From Spirogloea muscicola (taxonomy: Eukaryota > Streptophyta > Zygnematophyceae > Spirogloeales > Spirogloeaceae): a stretch of 19,662 bases of DNA. The translations under genes were made by a program, and so were the position numbers. The stretch lies in contig WELB01000247.1 in assembly GCA_009602725.1 (NCBI GenBank), positions 21,496 to 41,157 on the forward strand. Direction: 5' to 3'. Of the stretch, positions 8,954 to 18,046 are shown one piece after another (the first letter of the stretch is position 1; every line of letters starts with the position of its first letter). Below the pieces are notes generated by a model. It saw only the letters and a list, made by a program, of their open reading frames with translations, was not told the origin of the DNA and did not search any database.

Positions 8954-9105
8954 CGGCCACCTTCGAACCTTTGTCAATTCTTTTTTGGGCTGGCTTTTCG
9001 CAGCCCTTGCCCCCGTTGGGAGTGCCACTTCTTCTTCTACAATGTATTGGCTTGAATTGGCCTCCCTTTCAATTCATGCGCCCCGCGCGCCTTCTCTCTA
9101 CTGGA
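8954..9105 (+). repeat. Dispersed repeat X+Y, copy 3
   Basis: The most complete copy. Block X (GGGCTGGCTTTTCGCAGCCC) is followed from about 9039 by block Y (TTGGCTTGAATTGGCCTCCC, then CGCGCGCCTTCTCTCT). It lies within about 360 bp upstream of the methyltransferase ATG, so it may overlap that gene's promoter or 5' UTR. Copy 1 at 5513-5668 has the same block order. Confidence 0.75.
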
Positions 9106-9316
9106 GAGCTCTGTCACTCTCTAAGCTCCCCCGCCGGCGTTTGAAAACTCCCTGCTTCGCCGCGGCTGCGGCAGTTGCCGCCTCCGACGCCCCCCACTTG
9201 CTCGCGGGCCTTCCAGCACCCTGCCGTCGGGGCTTGCTGCCACTGTGGCAGGGACACGCATATGGCGGCGTGAGGGCCGCCGCGCTTCGCGGCCTTGCAC
9301 GGCTTGCGGCGGCACC

Positions 9317-11336
9317 ATGGGATCGGCCATCAACCTTGATGGCGGATATGGCAGGGTAGTGGTCATCGCCACGCTGACGCTGCTGCTCCTCGCCATCCCT
9401 TTCGCCCTCACCGATCTCTCCCAGCTCCTGCAGCCCGGGCTCGGCAGCAGCTCGGCGCTGGGCGAGATCCGCGGCGATGTCAAGCTGGTGCTGGCACGCT
9501 TAGAGAGCGGCGCGCAGCAGCTTGCTACCAATGGACAAGCGGCCTTGGACGGCCCTCAACGGTGCCCCACCGTGCAACGCGAGACGACGCGTCCGTTCGA
9601 CCCCTGGCGCTCCATGAAGGTGCTCGGCCGCCATCCCCAACCTGTGACTTCACTGCGCTGCTCGTCTACATTGCGAACTTTGCTCAACAGAATGGACGTG
9701 CTGCCTGCAGCAGGCTGACTTGTTGTTTGAAGATAGGGATGCTGTAGGCTTCCTGTTGGAATGCTATAGAGTGGAAGGGCCAGCTCGAGGGCTAGGACTA
9801 TCTCGCCTTTGGTGCTGCATTGCACCATTGACAATGAGCCAGCGACGGCAAGAAGTACGCTGAGCTACTGAGACACTTGATGGCAGCAGCTGACGGCATT
9901 CCATACACAATTGGCTGCAGTGGGTAGCGAGGCCTGCTCGGTGCAAAGTGAAGGGCTATGACATTGAGGAAATTGATGCAGATTTCAACATGCGCCGTAG
10001 CTATGCTCTAGGCCATGTTCCTGCAGTCATGACTGGCTTTGCTGTGGAAGACAAGACACAACTCCTGCCATGGCTACTTGCCAGCCGAGACTATGACAAA
10101 TACTCAAAAAGGTGCTCAGCAGGCTCTTTTCATGTTGCATCAATATCAATAACTTCGTCACTTAAGCTGCTTCTTGATGGTGTTTCAGAAGCCAAAGGTG
10201 TATGCAGCTTCTGTTGTAGCTGCATCTACACCAGTAATGTAATTTGCAAAGCCGAAATAGGTGTGTGTTGTCGCCTGTGGCTGCAGGGCACGACGTGTGT
10301 ATATTGACCTAGGAGGAAATCGTTTTGGTACGAGCGTGACGTGGTTCTTGAGGTGGTACCCGCTTGACTTCACTGAGCTTCATGTCTTTGAAATCAAGAA
10401 AGGGCTCTTCCGCATACCTAAGCAAAGATATGCTGATGTGGTGAGCATTCCAGACATCACTTTCTCGACTGTTGTGATGCGGCAAATACTGTGGCAATGT
10501 CCTGTTTGCTACCCCTTCTTCTGTAGGACGCTTACAACGAAGTTCAGGCCACAAATCTGGCTCTTGTCTTCCACCGGGCGTGCTTGATGCGCCAATACCC
10601 CAGCTAGTAAGACACAAGCCACGGCCCTAATTTCGCAACCGATTTACTGCTGCTTAGGATGATTTGGCCATGGATGCCAGCTCTCGTGTCCAAGGTTCTC
10701 CCTTTCCGATACCAGATTGGCAGTTGGATCGCATCAAGTCCTATATGTACATAGTCTCCCATGAAGATGTGCCTGCCCAGGTAAGCTTTCCACAGACTGA
10801 CAGACTGACTAAATATATGTCATCAGATCTATTTACAAGCATTGCGATTGGCGCACAGATGTGCCAGTAGCCATACCCTGTGCACTTGGCTCGAGGATTG
10901 TTGTGCAGATGGGGTGCAGCAAGGTTCTTGTGCACACATAATATCGTGTATCTTAGTCTGGAGCTTTTACTCAGAGGCACTGGCCCCGAGAATCAGAAAT
11001 TCGTTCGGTGATTCTTTATTGGCTGTTGAATCCTTCTGGCAGAACAAGGTCAACATCACGCGGGTGATGAAGGAAGAGATGAAGCTGACAGCAGATGACA
11101 CAGTGATTGTGAAGATGGACATAGAGGGCTCCGAGTGGCCCCTACTAAGGCAGTGGATAGAGAGTCCAGACATGGTGGACATAGTGGACGAGCTTTTTGT
11201 GGAGGTGCACTTCCACCATCCTTCAATGACCAACTTCCATTGGACCTCGGATCATTTCACTCACACCCGCGAGGAAGCTGTGAACCTTATTCAGGACCTG
11301 CGTGACCGGGGCTTTTTTGCTCACAACTGGCCATAA
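9317..11336 (+). CDS. FkbM-like methyltransferase, membrane-anchored; some exons uncertain
   Basis: The start at 9317 lies in a strong context (GCACCATGG). Exon 1 (9317-9619) encodes MGSAINLDGGYGRVVVIATLTLLLLAIP, a signal-anchor-like membrane segment at residues 13-30. Later exons with matching phases are 9921-10111, 10287-10440, a probable 15-nt microexon 10527-10541, 10658-10780 and 10977-11336 (TAA). The SAM-binding start VYIDLGGNRFGTS, then LHVFEI, and late in the protein DDTVIVKMDIEGSEWPLL and DELFVEVHF, are hallmarks of FkbM / Methyltransf_21 proteins; it ends FFAHNWP. These enzymes methylate sugars or other small acceptors. The substrate is unknown, and the topology suggests an endomembrane location. 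The stretch 9711-9920 is unclear: one model uses 9711-9854 as an exon, but natural-looking protein appears there in three different frames. Total length is about 430 residues in the simplest model. Confidence 0.75.
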
Positions 11337-12032
11337 GTGGGTCAACTGGCTTTGTATGGCAGCCGTAAGGCTACGCCATGTACTTGCTCTCTCTATCAAG
11401 CAGTGACATGCTGTCCTGTGTCGTACATGGGTGCTAAACAAGGCAGGTGATTGAAGAGAGCTGAGCAGCTGAGCATGGCTCAGCTCATGCTGTTGCCACT
11501 CTCTTGTCAACTGTCACAGGCCTTTAGGTTGTCTGGGTCCTATTGTCATCATTGGCCTGCACGATGTCTGCACCCTTTGTATGAAGCATGCTGACTAGCT
11601 TAGTCATTCAGTACTGGCAGTGCTGGGCAGTCAGCCCATGGGCGGGTCATTGTGGGCGGGTCGGCTTGTGTGCATGCAGTTAAAAGCAGGAAAACTCTTA
11701 GCCCTGGCAGCTGGGCAGCCTCTTGCAGGCACTCAGGAGAGACCACTGCGGATCAAAAAGCAAGTGATATGGGCACCGACACTTCTTGTCGAGAGCACGA
11801 GACTTTGGACTGGTGGGGGACCCCCCAAAAATTTCCCGAACGTCAATGCGGAGGTGTTTGCCGGTAGGCGTCGCTTTACACAGGAGTCTGATACTCGCGC
11901 CTGAAAGGGTGGCCAAAGCAAGCAGGCTTGGGACTTGGCCGCAGCAGCCGACAGCGGCGCTCGCCTGGCGCGCGCGCCGCGCCGCCGTGGCCTCGCCCGG
12001 GCCGGCGTGAGGGCGGCGGCTGCCCTTCCGCC
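11337..12032. other. Intergenic region: methyltransferase 3' flank and PAS1 promoter region
   Basis: The first half should contain the 3' UTR of the methyltransferase gene. From about 11900 the sequence becomes GC-rich and leads into the PAS1 start codon. An ORF of 94 codons on + (11620-11904) has no recognisable motif and no exon context, so I leave it out. A short G5/C6 inverted repeat (GGGGGACCCCCC) lies near 11816. No TATA box or other site can be named with confidence. Confidence 0.5.
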
Positions 12033-15000
12033 ATGGAGGCCCCTTCGATGAACGGGGGCGGCGGCTCGCCAAGCACTGCACCTGCCACCCCCAGGTAAGC
12101 CGCTCGCCTACGCTGCGAGCCCTGTGAGAGCCACGGACGCTGTGCCGCGGAGGCCGTCAGAGCCTCAGCGGCTTGGAGGAGTGCGAGGCCGCCCTCCTCG
12201 TCGATGCTCCTCTGCCTAGCAGGGTCGGCACCGTAGGGTGGTCAAAAGGCCCGTCCTCCCCCAGGCTGATCCATTCAGGCAAGCAGACGGATTGTCCAGC
12301 ATTGGACAGGAATGCTGTTACAGGTGATCGCGGCGTGCCTGACGTACAGTATGCCCTCTGGATCACATCTGTAAAGGGGCAGTTCATCAGAGTGCCTCAA
12401 TTGTGTGTTGCGGGGCGAAGAGGCGAACAGGCAATTGATAAATACAATGTGTGAGCTCCAGAACACCCGCGGACGTGGATGAGAAGGACGTCACAGGAGT
12501 TCGGCACAATCTTCTCAAAGCCTGCCTCAGATCAGGAACAGGCACCGATAGTCCCAAATTGGACAATCAGGTCTCAAAGCTGACCTTCACATCACCTTGT
12601 TGCAGGCGGACTTGGCCATGCATTTGAGACAATGCAAGTGGCATGTTGCTGCCTATGGCCAATCTGCTGAGTACTGTACACATGTTGGGCATGTATAAGC
12701 AAGTTTGAGCTTCTTGCTTTGCCAACTTCACCAGCATCATGTTGCGATACTAAGTCACAGCTCAGAAGTTATTGAGCTGGTCTGGGATGCTCGCCCTCAG
12801 TCCCAATAAGTTGTTGATTACAATATGCATGTGATCCTGCTTACTCTCAATTACTGCAAAGACGATGATCAGGACTGCCAGCAAGCAACTCATGTTGGTG
12901 CTACATGCCAGGTGGTGGTGCATTCTGTCACGCGGACAATAGAAGGCCAAGTCATAGAATCCACTCAGAAAGAGCATGGCGGTACTCAACCTGCATCCTC
13001 AGCCTGCCTGCTGACAGCTAAATAAATGACACACTAGAAGCAAGGCCAGCAGGCAGCTGCAAGGCTAGATGAGTAGATGAGTAAACATTACGATTGTTGA
13101 GTGTATTGATTGCGTTAAGTGCACTGTGGATAGGCAGTGGAGTTCCGCTGAGAGTGATCCTTGGAAAGAGTAAGTTGATAAAAGCTTGGGAGCAGGGACT
13201 TCTTACTATGGTCCTCGGCGAGATAGCAGTGGTGCGTTGACACTTGTGCAGTGCTATTTCCCCCTTATTGCCCCACATGTAGGCTTGAGTGAAGTCTGAG
13301 TTGAGCCGTTTGTGGCACGTAGTCTTGAATGTATTTGAAGCAAAGACCTGTCAGCATCCACTCATACACACCAATCTTGTGTCCCTTTACCAGCTGAGGT
13401 TATCGCCGGAGCAACACTACGGTGATCCAAGCTGCCCAGTCCCTGCTCCAGAGAGCGCGCCTGTAGACCAGGAGCTGCTATTTGAGATTGAACTCCTTGC
13501 TTTTCACCCTGTGAAGGTTGTGTGTGAAGATCTCAGCGTAGTCAAGCAGGTACTCTTGCTACTTCAGCCCTTTAACAAGGAAGTGAAGCAGGAAAGATTT
13601 GACTATGAGCAACACCCATCTCAATAAGTGAGACTAATATACCACATTGGCTTAAAGTGCTTGCAATCTCTGAAACATCTTTCAGTGATTCCTGTCTTAC
13701 CTACATGTCTGTTGTAATACAGGGGTCCTTAACCACACCATGCGTTGCAAATTTCAGGTCCTACAGGAAGGAAAGGGGTTTGAGTTACCTAGAGAACCAT
13801 CAGAAGTCAAAATCAGGTATTGGAATGGTTTCTCAAACCCGTCTCCTTAAAGACATGAAGATAAGGAGCCTGCAGACAGTTATGCTTTCTGTTTGCAGAA
13901 CCATTTGCAGGTCTTGGAGCTTGGCAGTGATGAGCTTTGTAGGATGACTTAGCACACGTCTGATTGAAGTATGCTGACAGTACCATGTGCCATGACCTGA
14001 TTTAAATATCCAGGCTACTGCTGCAGATTAAAAAGCAGACTACCACAAGGTGAACCGTATCCACTTTACCCTGGCAAAGACGACTTGCACATTACATTGG
14101 GCAAGAATGAGGCAAGTTGCACGACGGTATCATATGTAGTGGTGTAAGAGCTATGGATTGAGCAGGGTCTGAGTGCTTGGATGTAGCACTACTTGATTAG
14201 AGTTCAATTTGAGATCTTGAGTTTATCATCCTCGGCAATGGTCAATGAAGCCGCGCTAATAAATAATGGTCAGCATTGTCAAATTTGACAAGGACTCATA
14301 GATGCCAATGTCTCTGTGTTCATTGATTGGTCAACAGCTGCCTGACGGCCTGGAAGAAGGTGTCTGCAGCATGCTGTAAGAGGAAAGAGCCATCATACAG
14401 GTTGAGAGGCAGCGTCTGCAAGTTTCTACCTGCCTTATGGACTTACCTGAAGCGATCACTTCTGTAGACTTTGAAGTGGAATTGCTGCAAATTATCCAAG
14501 TGCGAGACATGCTTGGGGATGGTGCTGTGATAAAGCGACGACTCAGACAAGGGCAAGGTTCACCTTCGTGCCAACTTACTTCTTGCAAGATTCCTTATGC
14601 AGATCTCAATGGTTTAATACCTGGCAAGGATGATCGGCATGGAGCAAGCAAGCCCAGCCACAATCTACTTCTGTTGCTCATGATTCTGCATCTTGTAGCT
14701 ATGGCAACCGAAAAAAAGACTAAGCCCTTAGCGGTTGCCCCAGGTGAATTCCCTGTCGACTGTCCTTTGGAGGATAGCACCGTGCGTTTCCACTATAAAG
14801 GGACACTGCCTGACGATGACGGACGAACCTTCTTGGATACAAGGAAGACAGGCTCAGGGCAGCCGCTGGAAGTTGGGACAGGAGAGGGTTTGGTATGTGC
14901 CTCTGCAGATGTAATGAGTTAGAGCTATGTCAAGCCTGAAGTGCTTCAATCAAGCATTGACCAAGCTAGACTCATTTTCCAGAAAGGGTCTCAATTCTCT

Positions 15001-17451
15001 TCTAAATATCTGTGCAGTTGCCTGAGGGTCTTGACATGAGCGTGCGGCTCATGCTACCAGGGGAGTTGGCTTTGGTAACAAGCAACTCTGGTCATGCATA
15101 TGACTCCTTCTTCAGGTTTGTGTAGTCTTCGAACAGCAGGCTGTTATAAAGTGTGAGAGGAGTGTATCGCAAATGTCAGGTAGTGTCTATGGCAAGTGCT
15201 CAAAGGCTGTTCCTGTCAGTAAACAATTATATCGCGTCACTTGACGCAGCCTGGATCAGTGTCACTGAGCTTGTGAAAGGTGCACCACTTCCAGGCCACC
15301 AGAGGTGCCTCCCGGCTCGAAGGTGCAATGGGAAGTCGACTTGTTGAGCTTCACTCGTCCCAGAGTACTACTCATAGCACTCTCCAGGTCAATGTCAAGT
15401 GGTTCTAACGCAGAATTTTGACTAACAATTATCGACCGCCAGCACATGACTTTGCTGCAAGCTCTGACCGCCTGGGCCTGGTATGTGGCAGTTAGTCTGC
15501 CAGGATCAGGTGTCCAATACCTGTGCTGAGGCAACAGCAGGAGTAGATGCTTCTATTTTCACTAATTTGCAAGTGATTGTGTGCAGCAATGGGATGGCCT
15601 TTCATTTGAGGAGATTATGTCTGACACAGAGGCATTGAAGGCAGTTGTGAGTTTCATTCTCTGATTATTTAGGGGTTGAATACGTATGCCAAGAGTCTGA
15701 TTATATCACAGTTGCTGTTCGCATGGCAGTCCATTACCTTGTGTAGCCTTCATGTTGTCAGCAAGGGAGGCTGCTCGCAAATTATTGCATAGCAAGCTTG
15801 AGGAGCTTTGCTGTGCTTGGCTCTGCTAGCTGCTTGTAATGGCACTCTTGCTTATATGGTGGCTTGCCCTGCTTGTCAGGCAAACGATGTCTTTCGAAGA
15901 GATTGCATTGCCCTTGCAAAACTCAAGTATGAGAAAGTACGACACACTTTTACGGCTTCATTTGTCAGAAGACTCTTGTACCAATCTTAGTGGTCATGTG
16001 CTGCTAGCTGCCAGCGTATGGTGGTGTGAGTTGTAGCCAACTTAGTAGCAAGCCACTCTTCACCTGCATAACGGCATCGTACTTCTTTAACTCTTCTCAG
16101 CTCCTTCGGGAACTGGGGAATGTCCACCCTCACAATGACCAAGAAAAGAACCTCTTGCAGACAGCAAGGGTGAGTGCACCCTACGCTTACCTACTCGCAG
16201 TGACTTAGCATGCCCTCATGTTGTGCTTGATTTGAGCATACACTCAGACCTCTGTAATGTACATAATGAGGTGCAAGGGGTGGGTTTCACTTGAGCTTGA
16301 TTTGACTTTAAGCAGAGTGTCAGTGGAAGTCATGACCAATTTACATCATTCATTCCTCATGGATCAACTCTGCTTGTCACTAAATAGTATCGTCCCTAAC
16401 TTCTTCACTTCTGTGCTTACACAGGACTCTCTTCAACTCAATATAGCTGCATGTTTCCACAGATTGCACGAGTATGCAAGAGCTATTGACTTTGCCAACA
16501 AGGTAAGACAATACCAGTGGCCTCATTGCAGATGTTGATATTCTTGTATGCTTAGACAAGAAATATGTCAACCTAAAGTTCACCTGAGATCAGTACATGA
16601 TTTTAAGACATTCACAATACGCAGGACAACTCCAAATGCCATGGTGCAGGTTCTAGAAGGGAACCCATTCCATGGGAAGGCCCTATATAGACGAGGGAAT
16701 GCTTACATGAATCAGGGAGATTATGACGAGGCCAGAGAAGACTTCTTGCTTGTGAGTTACTCTTACTAGCACCATGTACTAGGAGTATCCATATGACAAT
16801 CAGGTCAGTCACTGACTGGAGTGTGAAAGTGTTCTGGCAGAGTGGGTCCATGCTCGTACTGATTTTTTTGTGTGTGTTGATGCTATGAGTTGCTTCCGTG
16901 GAAGTGTACGACTTGACATGGTGCATCAAGAACAGATCTTCGTATTGATGTGTGCATTACTTGCATTTAAACAGATGGCCAAAGCAGACGCCACTTTAGA
17001 AGCGGAGGCAAAGGCAGCACTTGCCAGGTTGAAAAGACGAGAGCAGGTCAGCTTTCGTGGTGAAGGCTGTGTGTCTAACTTAAGTTGTCCTAAGCACTTC
17101 CGAAGCAGCTTTGAGCTTGTAAAAACAGCTCATGCGTTGAACTTCCAGAATCTCATCAGCCTGGAAGTAGTGTGCAAATAGGAGCTTCGCTCTCATGGCT
17201 TTATGATGTCGCTCACATTTGCTTTCGTTTTGTCTGTACTTCAGGATGAAGCCTCCAAACAGCGCAAGCAATTCAAGGGCTTGTTTGACAAGAAGCCAGG
17301 GATGTTGAGTGAGGAACCTCTGCAGGTGCCAGCGCCAGCAAGCACGCAGGAAATGCCACGGTCCAAGTCAAGTATTGCAAGTATTGCTTCTGTTCTATAC
17401 CACATGAAAGACTTTGTGAAGGCAAGAATGAGGATGTGTACCATCTTGTGA
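12033..17451 (+). CDS. PAS1: PASTICCINO1-type FKBP-TPR protein, with an in-frame TAA
   Basis: Eighteen exons with consistent phases: 12033-12094, 12462-12570, 12912-12981, 13134-13231, 13394-13549, 13758-13816, 14027-14111, 14338-14557, 14744-14892, 15018-15115, 15295-15364, 15587-15646, 15880-15936, 16101-16169, 16425-16502, 16650-16751, 16975-17046, 17245-17451, or 606 codons. Three FKBP-like domains (about 40-155, 165-262 and 275-385) include GSGVPLRVILGKSK, IQVRDMLGDGAVIKRRLRQG, DCPLEDSTVRFHYKGTLPDD and KVQWEVDLLSF. TPRs follow (about 400-540; QLNIAACFHRL, ALYRRGNAYMNQGDYDEARE), then RKQFKGLFDKKPGM. In Arabidopsis, PAS1 is an ER-associated scaffold of the very-long-chain fatty acid elongase complex. 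The C-terminal membrane anchor of plant PAS1 is not visible; the last exon ends RMRMCTIL, and a GC donor-like AAG/GCAAGA at 17419-17427 might lead to another exon. Codon 227 is TAA in a conserved block, so this allele may be broken or the base miscalled. Confidence 0.9.
14112..14337 (+). other. GC-AG intron in the PAS1 gene
   Basis: The preceding exon reads ITLGKNE and the next begins LPDGLEEGV, which joins correctly in phase 0 only if the intron starts with GCAAGT after GAG and ends with CAACAG. GAG/GCAAGT fits the strong consensus known for GC donors. The nearest GT option at 14116 would give phase 1 and break the reading frame. Confidence 0.8.
14377..14379 (+). other. In-frame TAA inside a conserved PAS1 exon
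   Basis: The exon 14338-14557 reads EEGVCSML, then TAA, then EERAIIQVERQRL. The flanking residues match the second FKBP-like domain of PAS1 proteins, in which a basic residue (Lys or Arg) sits at this place. The frame stays open and homologous on both sides, so this is a single nonsense codon and not a missed splice site. Confidence 0.85.
16197..16290 (+). repeat. 94-bp perfect direct repeat, copy 1 (PAS1 intron)
   Basis: Begins GCAGTGACTTAGCATGCCC and ends GGGGTGGGTTTCAC. It is identical base for base to 17627-17720. It lies inside the intron 16170-16424 between two TPR exons and contains TGTAA at 16253-16257, the usual green-algal polyadenylation motif. Confidence 0.95.
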
Positions 17452-18046
17452 TAAACCATGTCAATAAGCACAGTCGTTCTCATCCGTGAGAAGCTGACTG
17501 GTAGACTTTACATTGGTCCTCTATATCGGGCAAGGATACCTGTTAATTGTAAGTCTGTAGTTGTTTCATCCTCCTACATACCTTGGGCCACTGATGTTGC
17601 GCACAAGAATGCATATATATGTAGTTGCAGTGACTTAGCATGCCCTCATGTTGTGCTTGATTTGAGCATACACTCAGACCTCTGTAATGTACATAATGAG
17701 GTGCAAGGGGTGGGTTTCACATCAGCCACTGACTCTTGCACAGATAATACTTAGATTGCCAGAAGCTGGATCCAAGGAGAGGTTTGCAATCATGTCCTAC
17801 ATTTGTTTGTACAAGTTGTTTATGTGCCTGAAATCCGCAAAGAGGGGCTACATCAAACATAAGGTTGCTTGCCTAGATGCAAGAGCTGATAATAACGTAC
17901 TGCAGTAACAAGAGAAGGTGTGCAGAAGCAACTTCACCCCCAAGTCCTCGAGCTCTACAAGCCCCACGAAGGTGGCGTCCTGAATGTCGGCCAGATGGCA
18001 ATGGAGCACAGAGAGAAGTCGCTGGCACGCCTGATTTGCTGGACTT
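17452..18046. other. Intergenic region between convergent PAS1 and DUF1338 genes
   Basis: No recognisable exon on either strand. It should hold the 3' UTRs of both genes. TGTAA motifs on + lie at about 17548 and at 17683-17687, the latter inside the second copy of the 94-bp repeat. Short ORFs at 17877-18062 and 17920-18156 lie largely antisense to the last DUF1338 exon and are not credible. Confidence 0.6.
17627..17720 (+). repeat. 94-bp perfect direct repeat, copy 2 (PAS1 3' flank)
   Basis: Identical to 16197-16290, 1,430 bp downstream in the same orientation. It starts 176 bp after the PAS1 stop codon, and its TGTAA at 17683-17687 is well placed to serve as the PAS1 polyadenylation signal. 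Confidence 0.95.

Noticed and set aside
11808-11832. G/C inverted repeat near 11816 as a terminator or regulatory hairpin
   Set aside because: The stem is short and the genes are eukaryotic, so an intrinsic terminator is not expected. There is no second copy or other support.
9317-17451. A non-standard nuclear code in which TAA/TAG mean glutamine (as in some ulvophyte algae), suggested by the TAA in PAS1 and the TAG in a methyltransferase exon
   Set aside because: The many glutamines in the START tail and in PAS1 are all CAA or CAG, with no TAA or TAG among them. The methyltransferase ends naturally at TAA after HNWP. A single TAA at a Lys/Arg position is better explained by mutation or error.
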